Source of the DNA: Enterobacter_D sp963521185
GTDB lineage: Bacteria; Pseudomonadota; Gammaproteobacteria; Enterobacterales; Enterobacteriaceae
Assembly: GCA_963521185.1 (NCBI GenBank)
Contig: CAUQTV010000008.1
Location: forward strand, 91,375 to 155,374
Reading direction: 5' to 3'
DNA: 64,000 nt
Positions 35,613 to 44,866 of this stretch are shown piece after piece (positions within the stretch are counted from its first letter, which is position 1; the number at the start of each line of letters is the position of its first letter). Below the pieces are notes generated by a model. It saw only the letters and a program-made list of their open reading frames with translations, did no database searches and was not told where the DNA came from. The position numbers were made by a program, and so were the translations under genes.

Positions 35613-37709
35613 CTAGCGGAAATTAATGCTCTTATCGCTGGTCATGTCATACAGCTGGAACTTACGGCCCAGCATCTGACCGCCGTCACGCGTCAGCGGC
35701 GTCCAGCCGATACCCGCACGGCTGCGAGTCGGGCCTGACGAGAACAGATCCAGCGGAATCGACACATACACGCCTTTGGTGAAATCGCCCTCACCGTATT
35801 CATCCGGTGACACGTTAGTGATAGTGGCATAGGTGCCAACCACAACGCCGCTGTCGAAGTGTTTCGCCACTTCCAGCGTGCCGCCTTTATCCCCCGCCAG
35901 ATACTGCCCGACGCTGGCCTTGATCAGCACATCCTGGGCAAACGACGGCGTCCAGTAGGCGGTGAGATGCCCGGTTTTGACGCTGTAATCGGTAAATTTC
36001 ATCATCTCTTTCGGGCTACGCCAGTCACGTTGTTTTACGTAGTTGGCATCAATGCCAAACGCCCAGTTGCTGTCCACCGGCCGCCACAGCACTTCGGCCC
36101 CGGCACCGCCGTACATGGTTTCCAGATAACCGCCGTAGACCTGGCCGTAGAAGCCGTTGCCCAGATACTGGAAGTAGTTAGCCTGCATGTTGTTAACGTA
36201 ATAGTCGTTTTCGACATATTCACGCACGCGGGTACGCACGCGTGGCAGTAGCGAATCTTTAGGCGGATTGGTGTAGTTAAATTTGTCGTAGTTGTTGGCG
36301 AGGTTAGCAAACAGGCTGCCGGTGGTTAACAGATGATCTGTCAGCCACAGATCCGCCGTCGCCATCACGCCCAACTGGTACATATAGAAACTTTCCGGGC
36401 CGCCCACCGACTGATTCAGCACCGGATCGAGATGGAAATCGAAACGGGATTTGTCGATATACCAACCCTGCTCGGTGGTCTCTGGCACCACTGGCTCAAT
36501 GCGTTTTTGCACCAGCTCGGTTTCATGCCCTAACGGTTCGCCCTGTAGATGTTTTTGCAGGCTGGCGACGTCTGTTTCCGTCGTCACCTGCGGCAGGTTG
36601 AGTCGGTTTTCCGTCACGCGGATCGTGCGTATGCCTTCCGGCAAATCGTTCATGATAATGCGGTTGGCGCGCTCTATGCCCTCATGGGAGTCGCGGTATT
36701 TCACCTGCTCACCGGTGACGTACAGCGTGTCGCCTTTGACCTGCATTTTCGGGTCGGCAAGGCCGGCGTTGTATTTCAGCAGCGTCAACTGATTGGCGAC
36801 GACCGAGTGTTGCAGGATGGCGTCCTGCGGCTGCGGCTGATATTGCGGCCGCGCATTATCGTTATAATGCGGACGCAGGTCGTTGAAATTATTGCGCAGC
36901 GTGAAGCCAAACATCACCGTGTTCCCGCGCTCGTAGCTCACGTTTACGTCGGCCCAGTCCGCCACGCGGTAAATGGCCCCGACGTTAAACTTACTTTTTT
37001 GCGGCAGACGTCCGGCAAAATCTTCCGTGTAGTTGTTGCCTTCGTATTCCGCCTTCAGGCGCAGCGGCTGCCACGGCGTCTGGTACTCCACGCCGCCAAA
37101 CAGCGAGGCCGGACCATGGAACATCTGGCTGCTGTCGACCGATCCCGCCTGGTTGTAGCTGTTATCCCGCACGCAATATTTATTGCTGTAGCTACACAGG
37201 GGGTTTTTGATGTTGCCCGCGGTGCCGAGATAACCCCAGCCGAGGCCAAGCGAGAAATCAAACGGACCCCAGGCTTTGTTCGCCACAAGGTACTCGGCAT
37301 CAAACAGGCCGGTACCCCCGATGTCGCGCGCGCCAACGGCCACCTGCGGCAGCCAGTAACCCTCTTCCCACAGCCGTACTTTCAAATCGAAGGCTTTATC
37401 TTTGTAGGTCTGGTTACCGGAGAAGGCATCCACGCTGCTGTACTGTCGGGTGCGCACGTCGGTGTAACGCAGCGTCGTTTCAAGCCACGGGAACAGCTGA
37501 ACAGAGCCTGAATAATAACGGTATTGATCGTTATCGCGATAGTTGAGGCTGATTTCGCCTTCACGCGCCATGCGCGCCGTCGGCGTTTGTAACAGGCCCA
37601 CGCCGCCAAAATCCGACTGCGAAGGGCCTATGGGTGCAGGCCAACTTTCTGCATGGCAGGCGGCACTTACGCCCAGCGCCAGCAAACTTAACAGGTAGGT
37701 TTTTTTCAT
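35613..37709 (-). CDS. yjbH: YjbH family outer-membrane exopolysaccharide protein
   Basis: Largest product of the yjbEFGH operon, which in E. coli affects production of an extracellular polysaccharide and is controlled by RcsB. The 698 residues start with a signal peptide ending A-A-C-H-A, followed by P-I-G-P-S-Q-S-D-F-G-G-V-G-L-L-Q-T-P-T-A-R-M. Many alternating strands suggest an outer-membrane barrel, and the family is counted among GfcD-like proteins. Its ATG overlaps the yjbG stop by one base (TAATG), so translation is coupled. Confidence 0.95.
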   Translation of the reverse strand: MKKTYLLSLLALGVSAACHAESWPAPIGPSQSDFGGVGLLQTPTARMAREGEISLNYRDNDQYRYYSGSVQLFPWLETTLRYTDVRTRQYSSVDAFSGNQTYKDKAFDLKVRLWEEGYWLPQVAVGARDIGGTGLFDAEYLVANKAWGPFDFSLGLGWGYLGTAGNIKNPLCSYSNKYCVRDNSYNQAGSVDSSQMFHGPASLFGGVEYQTPWQPLRLKAEYEGNNYTEDFAGRLPQKSKFNVGAIYRVADWADVNVSYERGNTVMFGFTLRNNFNDLRPHYNDNARPQYQPQPQDAILQHSVVANQLTLLKYNAGLADPKMQVKGDTLYVTGEQVKYRDSHEGIERANRIIMNDLPEGIRTIRVTENRLNLPQVTTETDVASLQKHLQGEPLGHETELVQKRIEPVVPETTEQGWYIDKSRFDFHLDPVLNQSVGGPESFYMYQLGVMATADLWLTDHLLTTGSLFANLANNYDKFNYTNPPKDSLLPRVRTRVREYVENDYYVNNMQANYFQYLGNGFYGQVYGGYLETMYGGAGAEVLWRPVDSNWAFGIDANYVKQRDWRSPKEMMKFTDYSVKTGHLTAYWTPSFAQDVLIKASVGQYLAGDKGGTLEVAKHFDSGVVVGTYATITNVSPDEYGEGDFTKGVYVSIPLDLFSSGPTRSRAGIGWTPLTRDGGQMLGRKFQLYDMTSDKSINFR

Positions 37710-38446
37710 TAATCCGGTATCCGATGCGTCAGGGAGTGAAGGATCGCGGCGTTAGCCTTGTCATACTCGCTGGTCCAGAGATGCTGCGAGAAGCCGACAA
37801 AAATAACGCTACCGGGCATGGGTTCCACATGGCGTTTGTTCCAGTACGCCACGGGCACGTTCTGCACGCGCCCGTCGGGGTAAATCACCCACGCATAGCT
37901 TCGCTCCGCCCCACTGAGCAGACTCATATCATCCAGGTAACTCACCACATCGCGCCCGGGCGTAAACGGCTTTTTGCCCGGACGGCTCACCAGCCCAAAC
38001 ACCTCGACGGTGGAGGGCTGCGGGCCGACCCACAGGGTATACTCCCCTTGCAGTGGCGGGTTTGCGCCGGGCTGCACGCGCACCTGATCCGGATCGAGCG
38101 GCACCAGTTGGCGACCTGTGACCTTCACATTTTGCAGCTGTTGACGAACGGCGTTAATCGCGGCGGCATCGTCGCCCTCTTCATCGGCGGCAAGCGCCGA
38201 GAGCTGTGCCAGCAGCGCCTGATGCTGATGTTCAGCGTCAAGGGTGGCCTGTCGTTCACTGATGACAGCGCCCGCCCACCAACTGTTAGCTAGCCGGGGT
38301 TGCCCCACCAGGTCAATGAGATGCGCGGCATCGGTTAATTTTTTGGGCTGTGTGCTGTCCGGGGAATAAACCGAGACGTTACCCGCCGCGAACGCGAGCG
38401 GTGACGCAAGGCTTAATAAAATGGCGCTAAGCGTAATTATTTTCAT
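37709..38446 (-). CDS. yjbG: YjbG capsule-biogenesis GfcC-like periplasmic protein
   Basis: Periplasmic protein of 245 residues with a signal peptide ending L-A-F-A. It belongs to the GfcC/YjbG group of exopolysaccharide export proteins. Conserved features seen include L-W-V-G-P-Q-P-S-T-V-E-V-F-G-L and P-G-R-D-V-V-S-Y-L. It overlaps yjbF by four bases (ATGA) and yjbH by one base. Confidence 0.94.
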   Translation of the reverse strand: MKIITLSAILLSLASPLAFAAGNVSVYSPDSTQPKKLTDAAHLIDLVGQPRLANSWWAGAVISERQATLDAEHQHQALLAQLSALAADEEGDDAAAINAVRQQLQNVKVTGRQLVPLDPDQVRVQPGANPPLQGEYTLWVGPQPSTVEVFGLVSRPGKKPFTPGRDVVSYLDDMSLLSGAERSYAWVIYPDGRVQNVPVAYWNKRHVEPMPGSVIFVGFSQHLWTSEYDKANAAILHSLTHRIPD

Positions 38447-39081
38447 TGTTTTGCAGCCTTAATCAGCCGGGTATTCACCGGGAAATAGTCAGCGCCCAAA
38501 TATTGGGTCGACTGCCTGATTTGCCCTTCGCTATCCACCCAATAGCGGTTGGTCCACGATGTCCGATCGGTGGTCACCTCTTCTTCCAGCACGCGAACGG
38601 TGGTGACATCGCTGCCGAGCGTGAGGGTGTCGGTGCCTGCCCAGCGGAACTGAGAACGGGCGGTGGCATACCGCGTCTGACCCTGCTCGGTCCAGCCCAT
38701 CACACGCGTCCAGCCTGCGCCATCCCGCACCTGATTAGGGTTGACCAGCGGATCTGCATCCAGGTTACTGACGTCTAACAGATTGTCTTTATTGAGCAGC
38801 GTTTTTACGATGCGACCATGCTGCGTCACCACGCTTGCCTGATCCTGGGTGACCCATTTTTGTTGGCCATTCTCAGAGAACGCCAGCACGACGAAGAGTT
38901 GCGGGCCGCCGTTGAGCTGCATGTACTGGCTGGCATAGGGCATTTGCGCGATGTCATCATCGGTGAGATGCACGCCGGGGGTGCCGAACACGCTATCCCA
39001 CAGCGCGTTCCCCAATCCTTTGGTCGTGCCTGAGCACGCCTGAAGCAACAGACAAAGCAGCACGATTCCAGCTCGCTTCAC
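38443..39081 (-). CDS. yjbF: YjbF group-4-capsule-like lipoprotein
   Basis: Lipoprotein of 212 residues with lipobox L-L-Q-A-C at about residue 16, in the GfcB/YjbF family of exopolysaccharide proteins. The mature part contains N-G-G-P-Q-L-F-V-V-L-A-F-S-E-N-G and ends near T-R-L-I-K-A-A-K-Q. Second gene of the operon; a UUCG-type hairpin lies between it and yjbE. Confidence 0.94.
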   Translation of the reverse strand: MKRAGIVLLCLLLQACSGTTKGLGNALWDSVFGTPGVHLTDDDIAQMPYASQYMQLNGGPQLFVVLAFSENGQQKWVTQDQASVVTQHGRIVKTLLNKDNLLDVSNLDADPLVNPNQVRDGAGWTRVMGWTEQGQTRYATARSQFRWAGTDTLTLGSDVTTVRVLEEEVTTDRTSWTNRYWVDSEGQIRQSTQYLGADYFPVNTRLIKAAKQ

Positions 39082-39101
39082 GAAAATTCTCCAGGGTTAA
39101 A

Positions 39102-39125
39102 ATAACCACACCGAAGTGTGGTTAT
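39102..39125 (-). terminator. UUCG-loop hairpin between yjbE and yjbF
   Basis: ATAACCACAC / GTGTGGTTAT is a perfect 10-bp stem closed by a TTCG loop on the minus strand, followed by ATTTTAA. The position suggests partial termination or mRNA processing that raises yjbE over the downstream genes. Confidence 0.65.
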
Positions 39126-39142
39126 GGTTAAGGTACCCCCGA

Positions 39143-39385
39143 TTACTGGGTACTTGTGGTCGTCGTGGTCGTGGTTCCGGTATTGGAGCCATCACCACCA
39201 CCGGTCGCCGCGAGCGCGACACCCACCGCGGAACTTACGGTGCTAACGCTGGTTGCGGAAGAACTACCCGCCGAGACCGACGTCGCTGCCGACCCTGCTG
39301 CTTCACCGACTTGTACCGGTGCCGCAAACGCAGAAGTCGCCGCAAGTGCGGAAATGGCAAAAATGCCATACAGGACTTTACGCAT
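39143..39385 (-). CDS. yjbE: YjbE exopolysaccharide operon protein
   Basis: Small exported protein of 80 residues, nearly identical to E. coli YjbE. The signal peptide ends S-A-F-A; the mature part is low-complexity Ser/Ala/Gly/Thr (G-S-S-S-A-T-S-V-S-T-V-S-S) and ends in a Thr run. First gene of yjbEFGH, with its promoter in the AT-rich region upstream of 39385. Confidence 0.95.
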   Translation of the reverse strand: MRKVLYGIFAISALAATSAFAAPVQVGEAAGSAATSVSAGSSSATSVSTVSSAVGVALAATGGGDGSNTGTTTTTTTSTQ

Positions 39386-39720
39386 ATCAATTTCCCTTCA
39401 TTGAATGAATGGAGTTTTTACCTGAAAGAGACTCAGGCGCGATCGAGTATACACAACTAAAGCAGTCGAATTACGCCACAGGGAAATAGGCGCAAGGTTT
39501 TAAGATAATTGGATAAAGCGTAACGCCCCGGGCTGACGATTTAATTTTAAAGAGTATAAAATCAATCACATAAAATTAATCATAGCGGTTTCTTATCTCC
39601 GGATAATCCTAAAATAACCCTCAGGTAATAACCGGGTATTCATGCTTTTCGGAATAAACTCAAGACGGGAATTTGCGGAAGGACACAGACAACGAGAATT
39701 ATCTCATTACATGATGAAAG
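39386..39720. other. AT-rich promoter region of yjbE
   Basis: About 335 bases between yjbE and the pgi terminator, strongly AT-rich around 39500-39610. It holds the promoter of yjbEFGH, which in E. coli is RcsB-dependent. I see no gene and cannot fix an RcsB box with confidence. Confidence 0.5.
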
Positions 39721-39746
39721 AAAAATGCCGGCAGGGTGCCGGCATT
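39721..39746 (-). terminator. Terminator of pgi
   Basis: ATGCCGGCA / TGCCGGCAT hairpin followed on the minus strand by TTTTTCTTTC, directly after the pgi stop. Confidence 0.9.
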
Positions 39747-39761
39747 AATTCAGCTGCGTGA

Positions 39762-41411
39762 TTATGCGCGCCAGGCTTTATAACGGTTAATTAAGCCGTT
39801 GGTCGAGCTGTCGTGGCTGCTGATGTCTGCATCGTCACCCAGTTCCGGCAGAATGCGGTTTGCCAGTTGTTTACCCAGCTCTACGCCCCACTGGTCAAAG
39901 GTGAAGATGTTCAGAATCGCGCCCTGGGTAAAGATTTTGTGCTCATACAGCGCAATCAAAGAACCCAGGCTGAACGGCGTGATTTCACGCAGCAGAATGG
40001 AGTTTGTCGGGCGGTTACCTTCAAACACTTTAAACGGCACCACGTGCTCCAGGGTCTGCGGATCTTTACCCTGATCGGCGTATTCCTGCTCAACCACCTC
40101 GCGGGCTTTACCAAACGCCAGCGCTTCGGTTTGAGCAAAGAAGTTAGACAGCAGCTTTTGATGGTGATCGGACAGGGCGTTATGCGTATGCGCCGGGGCG
40201 ATGAAGTCACAGGGTACCATTTTGGTGCCCTGGTGAATCAGCTGGTAGAACGCGTGTTGACCGTTAGTACCCGGCTCGCCCCAAATGATAGGGCCAGTCT
40301 GGTAATCCACAGCAACGCCATTACGGTCAACGTATTTGCCGTTGGATTCCATATTGCCCTGCTGGAAGTAAGCGGCAAAACGGTGCATGTACTGGTCATA
40401 CGGCAGAATCGCTTCGGTTTCAGCGCCGAAGAAGTTGTTGTACCAGATACCAATCAGCGCCAGCAGCACCGGCAGGTTTTGTTCCGGCGCGGTGGTTGAG
40501 AAGTGCTGGTCCATGGCGTGCGCACCGGACAGCAGTTCAACAAAGTTCTCAAAACCGACGGACAGGATGATCGACAGACCAATCGCCGACCACAGGGAGT
40601 AACGACCACCGACCCAGTCCCAGAATTCAAACATGTTAGCGGTGTCGATACCGAACTCGCCGACCGCTTTGGCGTTGGTGGAGAGCGCGGCAAAGTGTTT
40701 CGCCACGTGCTGCTGATCGCCAGCGCTACCCAGGAACCATTCGCGCGCGCTCAGGGCGTTGGTCATGGTTTCCTGCGTGGTGAAGGTTTTGGATGCCACG
40801 AGGAACAGCGTGGACTCCGGATTCACTTTCTTCAGCACTTCGGCGATGTGGGTCCCATCGACGTTGGACACAAAGTGCATGTTCAGATGATTTTTGTACG
40901 GACGCAGCGCTTCGGTCACCATGAACGGGCCGAGGTCAGAACCGCCGATACCGATGTTCACCACGTCGGTGATCGGTTTGCCGGTGTAGCCTTTCCACTG
41001 ACCGGAAATAATGGCTTCAGAAAACGCCTTCATTTTTTCCAGCACCGCGTTCACTTCCGGCATCACGTCTTTGCCGTCAACGATGATGGGCGTATTGCTA
41101 CGGTTACGCAGCGCCACGTGCAGCACCGCACGGTCTTCAGTACGGTTGATCTTCTCACCCGCGAACATTGATTTGATCGCACCCGCCAGATCGGTCTCTT
41201 TTGCCAGATCCTGCAACAGCGCCAGCGTCTCTTCGGTGATGCGGTTTTTGGAGAAGTCCACCAGCATGGCATCGTTGAAGGTCGCAGAGAATTTAGCGAA
41301 ACGATCGCCGTCCTGCGCAAACAGGTCGGTGAGGGAAACATCTTTCATTTTATCGTAGTGCTGTTGCAGTTTCTGCCAGGCAGAAGTCTGCGTCGGGTTG
41401 ATGTTTTTCAT
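39762..41411 (-). CDS. pgi: Glucose-6-phosphate isomerase Pgi
   Basis: Interconverts glucose 6-phosphate and fructose 6-phosphate. The start at 41411 (M-K-N-I-N-P-T-Q-T) has AAGAG upstream and gives 549 residues as in E. coli; the frame extends 40 codons upstream without similarity. Catalytic regions are intact: G-I-G-G-S-D-L-G-P, the Glu in Q-G-N-M-E-S-N-G-K, the His in Y-Q-L-I-H-Q-G, and the Lys in D-Q-W-G-V-E-L-G-K. In E. coli pgi is divergent from lysC directly; here three extra genes lie between them. Confidence 0.99.
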   Translation of the reverse strand: MKNINPTQTSAWQKLQQHYDKMKDVSLTDLFAQDGDRFAKFSATFNDAMLVDFSKNRITEETLALLQDLAKETDLAGAIKSMFAGEKINRTEDRAVLHVALRNRSNTPIIVDGKDVMPEVNAVLEKMKAFSEAIISGQWKGYTGKPITDVVNIGIGGSDLGPFMVTEALRPYKNHLNMHFVSNVDGTHIAEVLKKVNPESTLFLVASKTFTTQETMTNALSAREWFLGSAGDQQHVAKHFAALSTNAKAVGEFGIDTANMFEFWDWVGGRYSLWSAIGLSIILSVGFENFVELLSGAHAMDQHFSTTAPEQNLPVLLALIGIWYNNFFGAETEAILPYDQYMHRFAAYFQQGNMESNGKYVDRNGVAVDYQTGPIIWGEPGTNGQHAFYQLIHQGTKMVPCDFIAPAHTHNALSDHHQKLLSNFFAQTEALAFGKAREVVEQEYADQGKDPQTLEHVVPFKVFEGNRPTNSILLREITPFSLGSLIALYEHKIFTQGAILNIFTFDQWGVELGKQLANRILPELGDDADISSHDSSTNGLINRYKAWRA

Positions 41412-41708
41412 AGCAATGCTCTTCTGATTTGAGAATGTAAACTGCTGTCGATTGTAGCGCCTGTGACGGAAAATTGTGATGGTTTTTATGCCCTGCGATG
41501 ACAAATCCCGGTTCATTTTTCTGCCCCGCACCGACCCTGAAATGCGGCGAGTTAAGAAAATGCTATCAACGGTAGCGTAACGGTTGCACGTTCGTTCACC
41601 ATGAATTTAAAAGAAAATTTATTAAATAAGCGCACCCGCACAATTATTATTCTGTCTTCCGTAACCTCCACCCATTCCTCTGTAGCAGTCAGCATCTGGA
41701 TACCAGAC
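41412..41708. other. Divergent promoter region between pgi and the protease-like gene cluster
   Basis: About 300 bases that must contain the pgi promoter and the start signals of the first paralog. The half next to the paralog is AT-rich. An in-frame ATG at 41601 exists but gives an N-terminus unlike the paralogs. No terminator or repeat is seen. Confidence 0.45.
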
Positions 41709-43202
41709 ATGAAAGTGAATAAAAGTATAATCAACCTATTTTCATCTCAACGCTGCACAAAAATTGAATCAGCTGGCGACTCGACTACAGCCAGCAAAAT
41801 AGCCCATGTCAAACAAAGTCACCGTCAACTCAGCACCACAAATCTTCCCCTTAACAATAATAAAAATCGCGAATTACAACGTCAGCCGTCTCAACCTCCA
41901 GTGGAAACTGTGCGTAATCGGACATTTACGCAATCGCAATCCGGCACCGGGATCCAACAACAGCGCGCACAACTGCTTGAACAAAGAAGCGTACTGACAA
42001 GAAACCTGGCAGAATTAACAACGCAAACCGCTAACGTTCACCCTTCTGAGGTACGAGAGCAAACGGTCTCGACTTTACAGATAGCGTTATTAACAGCATC
42101 AGAGAAGGAGCAATCCTTTGGCGCGCTGTATAATTCTATTATTAAGGAAGAGCATGACATGCAGTTTGGGGTACTCGCATCAAAAGGGCTTAAAGATCAT
42201 TATTTCAAGAATCCCTCAGCAGATGAATGCGCTATGGCCCAAAAAAATGCCTGCGAGAAAAAAATAGCCATTATCGATTTTTGCCTGAAGGTACTGCGAC
42301 TCAATGAACAGGCAGAGTGGACTCCACCCAGTAACACTGAATATATGCTTCCCAACATGGTAGCCACACCAATAAATGCCGATCGTTTGCTGGAAAAATG
42401 CCTCAGTGAAACGAGCAGCATTCCCCTGTTCAAAAGCGCCAATGGGATATGTCAACGCAGCGGACTTTATCATGAGAAGCAGTATACCAAGTCAGGATCA
42501 TGTGCACTTCACGCGAATAATCACTACCTCGCGTCATGGTGCCAGCGGGAGAATAAAACCTTCTTACCCCTTACAGCCCGTCGTTTTGCATTAATCGTAG
42601 AAGGACTGATTAATCGAAGAACCACCGCGCAAAAAGAACTTATCGTGATGAATTTGCAGACGGGTATGGACGTAAAAGAGGCGATCAACCGCGCCAAACA
42701 AGCCCTGACCCAAGAAGAGCAAGCCTTAGGGGATAGTTACAGCGAACACTTAACATTTAACACTGTAGTACGGAAGGGTGAGGTTTACGATACAATGAGG
42801 TCGGGTGCTATTAGAGCTGACCATATCACTGATGTTGTAAATGAATTATATGGTCTGACGCTACAGCAAGTGTATGACGCTGAAAGTGCACTCCATTGGT
42901 TCAGAAATCGAAGCACCCTCCTCGAGCTTGAGAAAACACATGACAGCATTGGCTGCGGTTATCGGGTAGTTGAAGCTAATACAGGTCACGCCATCGCTTT
43001 TAATAAAAAGAACGGTGTCTGGTATCTTCAGGATTCCAATTTAGCTCTGCCAATCCCCTGTAGCCCGTCAAAATTTATTGACTACATCATGCAGTATCCC
43101 GCTAAAAACGAAAACGTATCAGAAGATTTAATAATGAAAAATTATTGCACCAGGAAAAAATTAAACAGCACGTCACTTATTCGTTTTTGCCATTATGAGT
43201 AA
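41709..43202 (+). CDS. Josephin-like cysteine protease family protein, paralog 1
   Basis: I do not recognise this protein as a named family. With the ATG at 41709 it has 497 residues and its start M-K-V-N-K-S-I aligns with M-N-I-T-N-S-I and M-K-I-T-N-S-I of the two following paralogs; an upstream ATG (41601) would add 36 residues. No signal peptide or membrane segment is seen. The N-terminal third is polar and Gln/Ser-rich, followed by helices ending K-K-I-A-I-I-D-F-C-L-K-V-L-R-L. The C-terminal part carries a putative catalytic set: G-L-Y-H-E-K-Q-Y, then S-G-S-C-A-L-H-A-N-N-H-Y (Cys265), and G-H-A-I-A-F (His427) followed 15 residues later by Asp442 in W-Y-L-Q-D-S. This resembles the Josephin active site. 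It is the most divergent of the three copies. The DNA is AT-richer than pgi and lysC. Confidence 0.75.
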   Translation: MKVNKSIINLFSSQRCTKIESAGDSTTASKIAHVKQSHRQLSTTNLPLNNNKNRELQRQPSQPPVETVRNRTFTQSQSGTGIQQQRAQLLEQRSVLTRNLAELTTQTANVHPSEVREQTVSTLQIALLTASEKEQSFGALYNSIIKEEHDMQFGVLASKGLKDHYFKNPSADECAMAQKNACEKKIAIIDFCLKVLRLNEQAEWTPPSNTEYMLPNMVATPINADRLLEKCLSETSSIPLFKSANGICQRSGLYHEKQYTKSGSCALHANNHYLASWCQRENKTFLPLTARRFALIVEGLINRRTTAQKELIVMNLQTGMDVKEAINRAKQALTQEEQALGDSYSEHLTFNTVVRKGEVYDTMRSGAIRADHITDVVNELYGLTLQQVYDAESALHWFRNRSTLLELEKTHDSIGCGYRVVEANTGHAIAFNKKNGVWYLQDSNLALPIPCSPSKFIDYIMQYPAKNENVSEDLIMKNYCTRKKLNSTSLIRFCHYE

Positions 43203-43266
43203 CTCAGCACCATTACTCATGCGTTCTCAGTGAGAGACAACAAAATAGTTTAACCGGACAACAAAA

Positions 43267-44790
43267 ATGAATATTACTAACAGCATCCCTGACATTGCCG
43301 TATCTCGTCATCACAACCAGATCGGAATACACGAAAAGAACTCGCCGATGGCCGCGAAAATCACCCAAGCGAGACAAACCGGCGAGCGACTGGATCCCCC
43401 TTTGGCTGCGATAAACCGTGGTCGGACTCTACATCAGAACCTGCAAGGCCAGAAGTCAGTGACGCTGGCGGGTAATAAAATGTCAGTTTCTGATAAGCCC
43501 TTAATGACTGATATCATGAAACAGAGGGAGCAGCTTCTCCAGTTAAGAGAGAGCGTGGCAGCGACGCTACACGCGCAGAAATCCTATTTACCCATGCCGT
43601 CGCAGTTGCCCGCAAATAATTACGCCATGGATTTTGCACAAATTCAAGAGCTGGCGGATGATATTAATGCGATGCCGCGATCGCCCGACGCCGCCAACCA
43701 GTTATACCGCGCTATTCTTGTGGAAGAGTTCAGGATGCAAAGAGAGGTGTTTACCCAACACCATCGTATTAAACATGAGCTGCCGGAATTGTCGTCAAAA
43801 CAGTATGCCAGTGTAAAAATTAACGTAGCAGAAAAAAAACTTGCCATTATTGATTTTTGCTTAAAGGTGTTGCGTCTGCACGAACAAGCGGAATGGGTGC
43901 CGCCTACTGAAAATGCTATAAAAGTTCCGAAATCATTAAAAATGTCTGTTTCAGCTGACGAACTGCTTAAAAACAGTCTGGCAAATATGGATCAAATTCC
44001 CTTATTCAGTAGTCAAAATGGCGTTGATCCCGACAGCGGGCTGTATCATGAACAGCAGTATATGATGTCAGGAACGTGCGTCCTCCATTCAAATAATCAT
44101 TATTTAGCCTCCTGGGCTCAGAGAGAAAACAAAACCTTTCTTCCTCTTTCCCCGCGCCGACTGACGCTTTTGTTAAACGGTCTGGCCTGTCGAAGAGAGA
44201 CCGCGTTACGTGAACTCACAACAATGAATTTACAGCGAGGTATGCGTCCTAAAAAAGCGGCGCTTACCGCAACCAAATCATTATTAAGAAGTGAGGTAAG
44301 CTTAACGGATAAAAAACGGCAGCCTTTAAAGATAGCGTCAGAGGTGTACTCTGGGAAAAATTACACGACGGCCAGTACAGGGTATCTGATGTCCACTAAT
44401 ATCACGACATTAATGAATGAACTCTATGGCCTGCCGGTACGAGCAGCTAGCGCAAAGAAAAGTGCAAACGATTGGGTGAAGGATCTCGACGCACTGAAAT
44501 TGTTAGAACGGCACCAGAATAGTCTGGCATGCAATTTTCGCAGCCATAAAGAAATCTACGGACATGCTATTGAATTCAATAAAATAAATGGCAACTGGTA
44601 TCTACAGGATTCGCACGCGGTAAAACCAGTACTGTGTACACCGAGTCAGTTTGTAAAATATCTCGCGAAGGCAGATAACAGTAGGTTAGCGATCAACAAT
44701 CAGGGTCACCTGGAAGAGTATCGTCAACACCATAATCTTACGGGTAGTGCGGTAATTAGTTTTCACATTTACCAACCGCAGAGGACGTAA
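43267..44790 (+). CDS. Josephin-like cysteine protease family protein, paralog 2
   Basis: Protein of 507 residues, unnamed. N-terminal region (1-75) is polar, Ser/Thr/Asn-rich and without a Sec signal, which would suit a secreted effector. Residues about 80-215 are mainly helical (M-K-Q-R-E-Q-L-L-Q-L-R-E-S-V and K-K-L-A-I-I-D-F-C-L-K-V). The putative protease part begins at Y260: Y-H-E-Q-Q with Gln264 as a possible oxyanion-hole residue, S-G-T-C271-V-L-H274-S-N-N, and later G-H433-A-I-E-F and W444-Y-L-Q-D448-S. In ataxin-3 Josephin the corresponding set is Gln9, Cys14, His119, Asn134; His to the third residue is 15 positions in both, and Trp is four before it in both. Starts 64 bases after paralog 1. 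No good ribosome binding site is visible. Alternative papain-like families cannot be excluded. Confidence 0.78.
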   Translation: MNITNSIPDIAVSRHHNQIGIHEKNSPMAAKITQARQTGERLDPPLAAINRGRTLHQNLQGQKSVTLAGNKMSVSDKPLMTDIMKQREQLLQLRESVAATLHAQKSYLPMPSQLPANNYAMDFAQIQELADDINAMPRSPDAANQLYRAILVEEFRMQREVFTQHHRIKHELPELSSKQYASVKINVAEKKLAIIDFCLKVLRLHEQAEWVPPTENAIKVPKSLKMSVSADELLKNSLANMDQIPLFSSQNGVDPDSGLYHEQQYMMSGTCVLHSNNHYLASWAQRENKTFLPLSPRRLTLLLNGLACRRETALRELTTMNLQRGMRPKKAALTATKSLLRSEVSLTDKKRQPLKIASEVYSGKNYTTASTGYLMSTNITTLMNELYGLPVRAASAKKSANDWVKDLDALKLLERHQNSLACNFRSHKEIYGHAIEFNKINGNWYLQDSHAVKPVLCTPSQFVKYLAKADNSRLAINNQGHLEEYRQHHNLTGSAVISFHIYQPQRT

Positions 44791-44819
44791 TTTCGCCGCT
44801 GGCGATACAACACATTCTC

Positions 44820-44855
44820 GCTCAATTTTATCTTAATCGTGCGGTAAAATTGAGC
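44820..44855 (+). terminator. Hairpin after paralog 2
   Basis: GCTCAATTTTA ... TAAAATTGAGC is a perfect 11-bp stem with a 14-base loop, followed by GTTTTATG. The same hairpin occurs after paralog 3. Confidence 0.7.
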
Positions 44856-44866
44856 GTTTTATGCTG

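Noticed and set aside
41601..41708. Longer N-terminus for the first Josephin-like gene
   Set aside because: The additional 36 residues have no counterpart in the paralogs, while the ATG at 41709 aligns with both of their starts.
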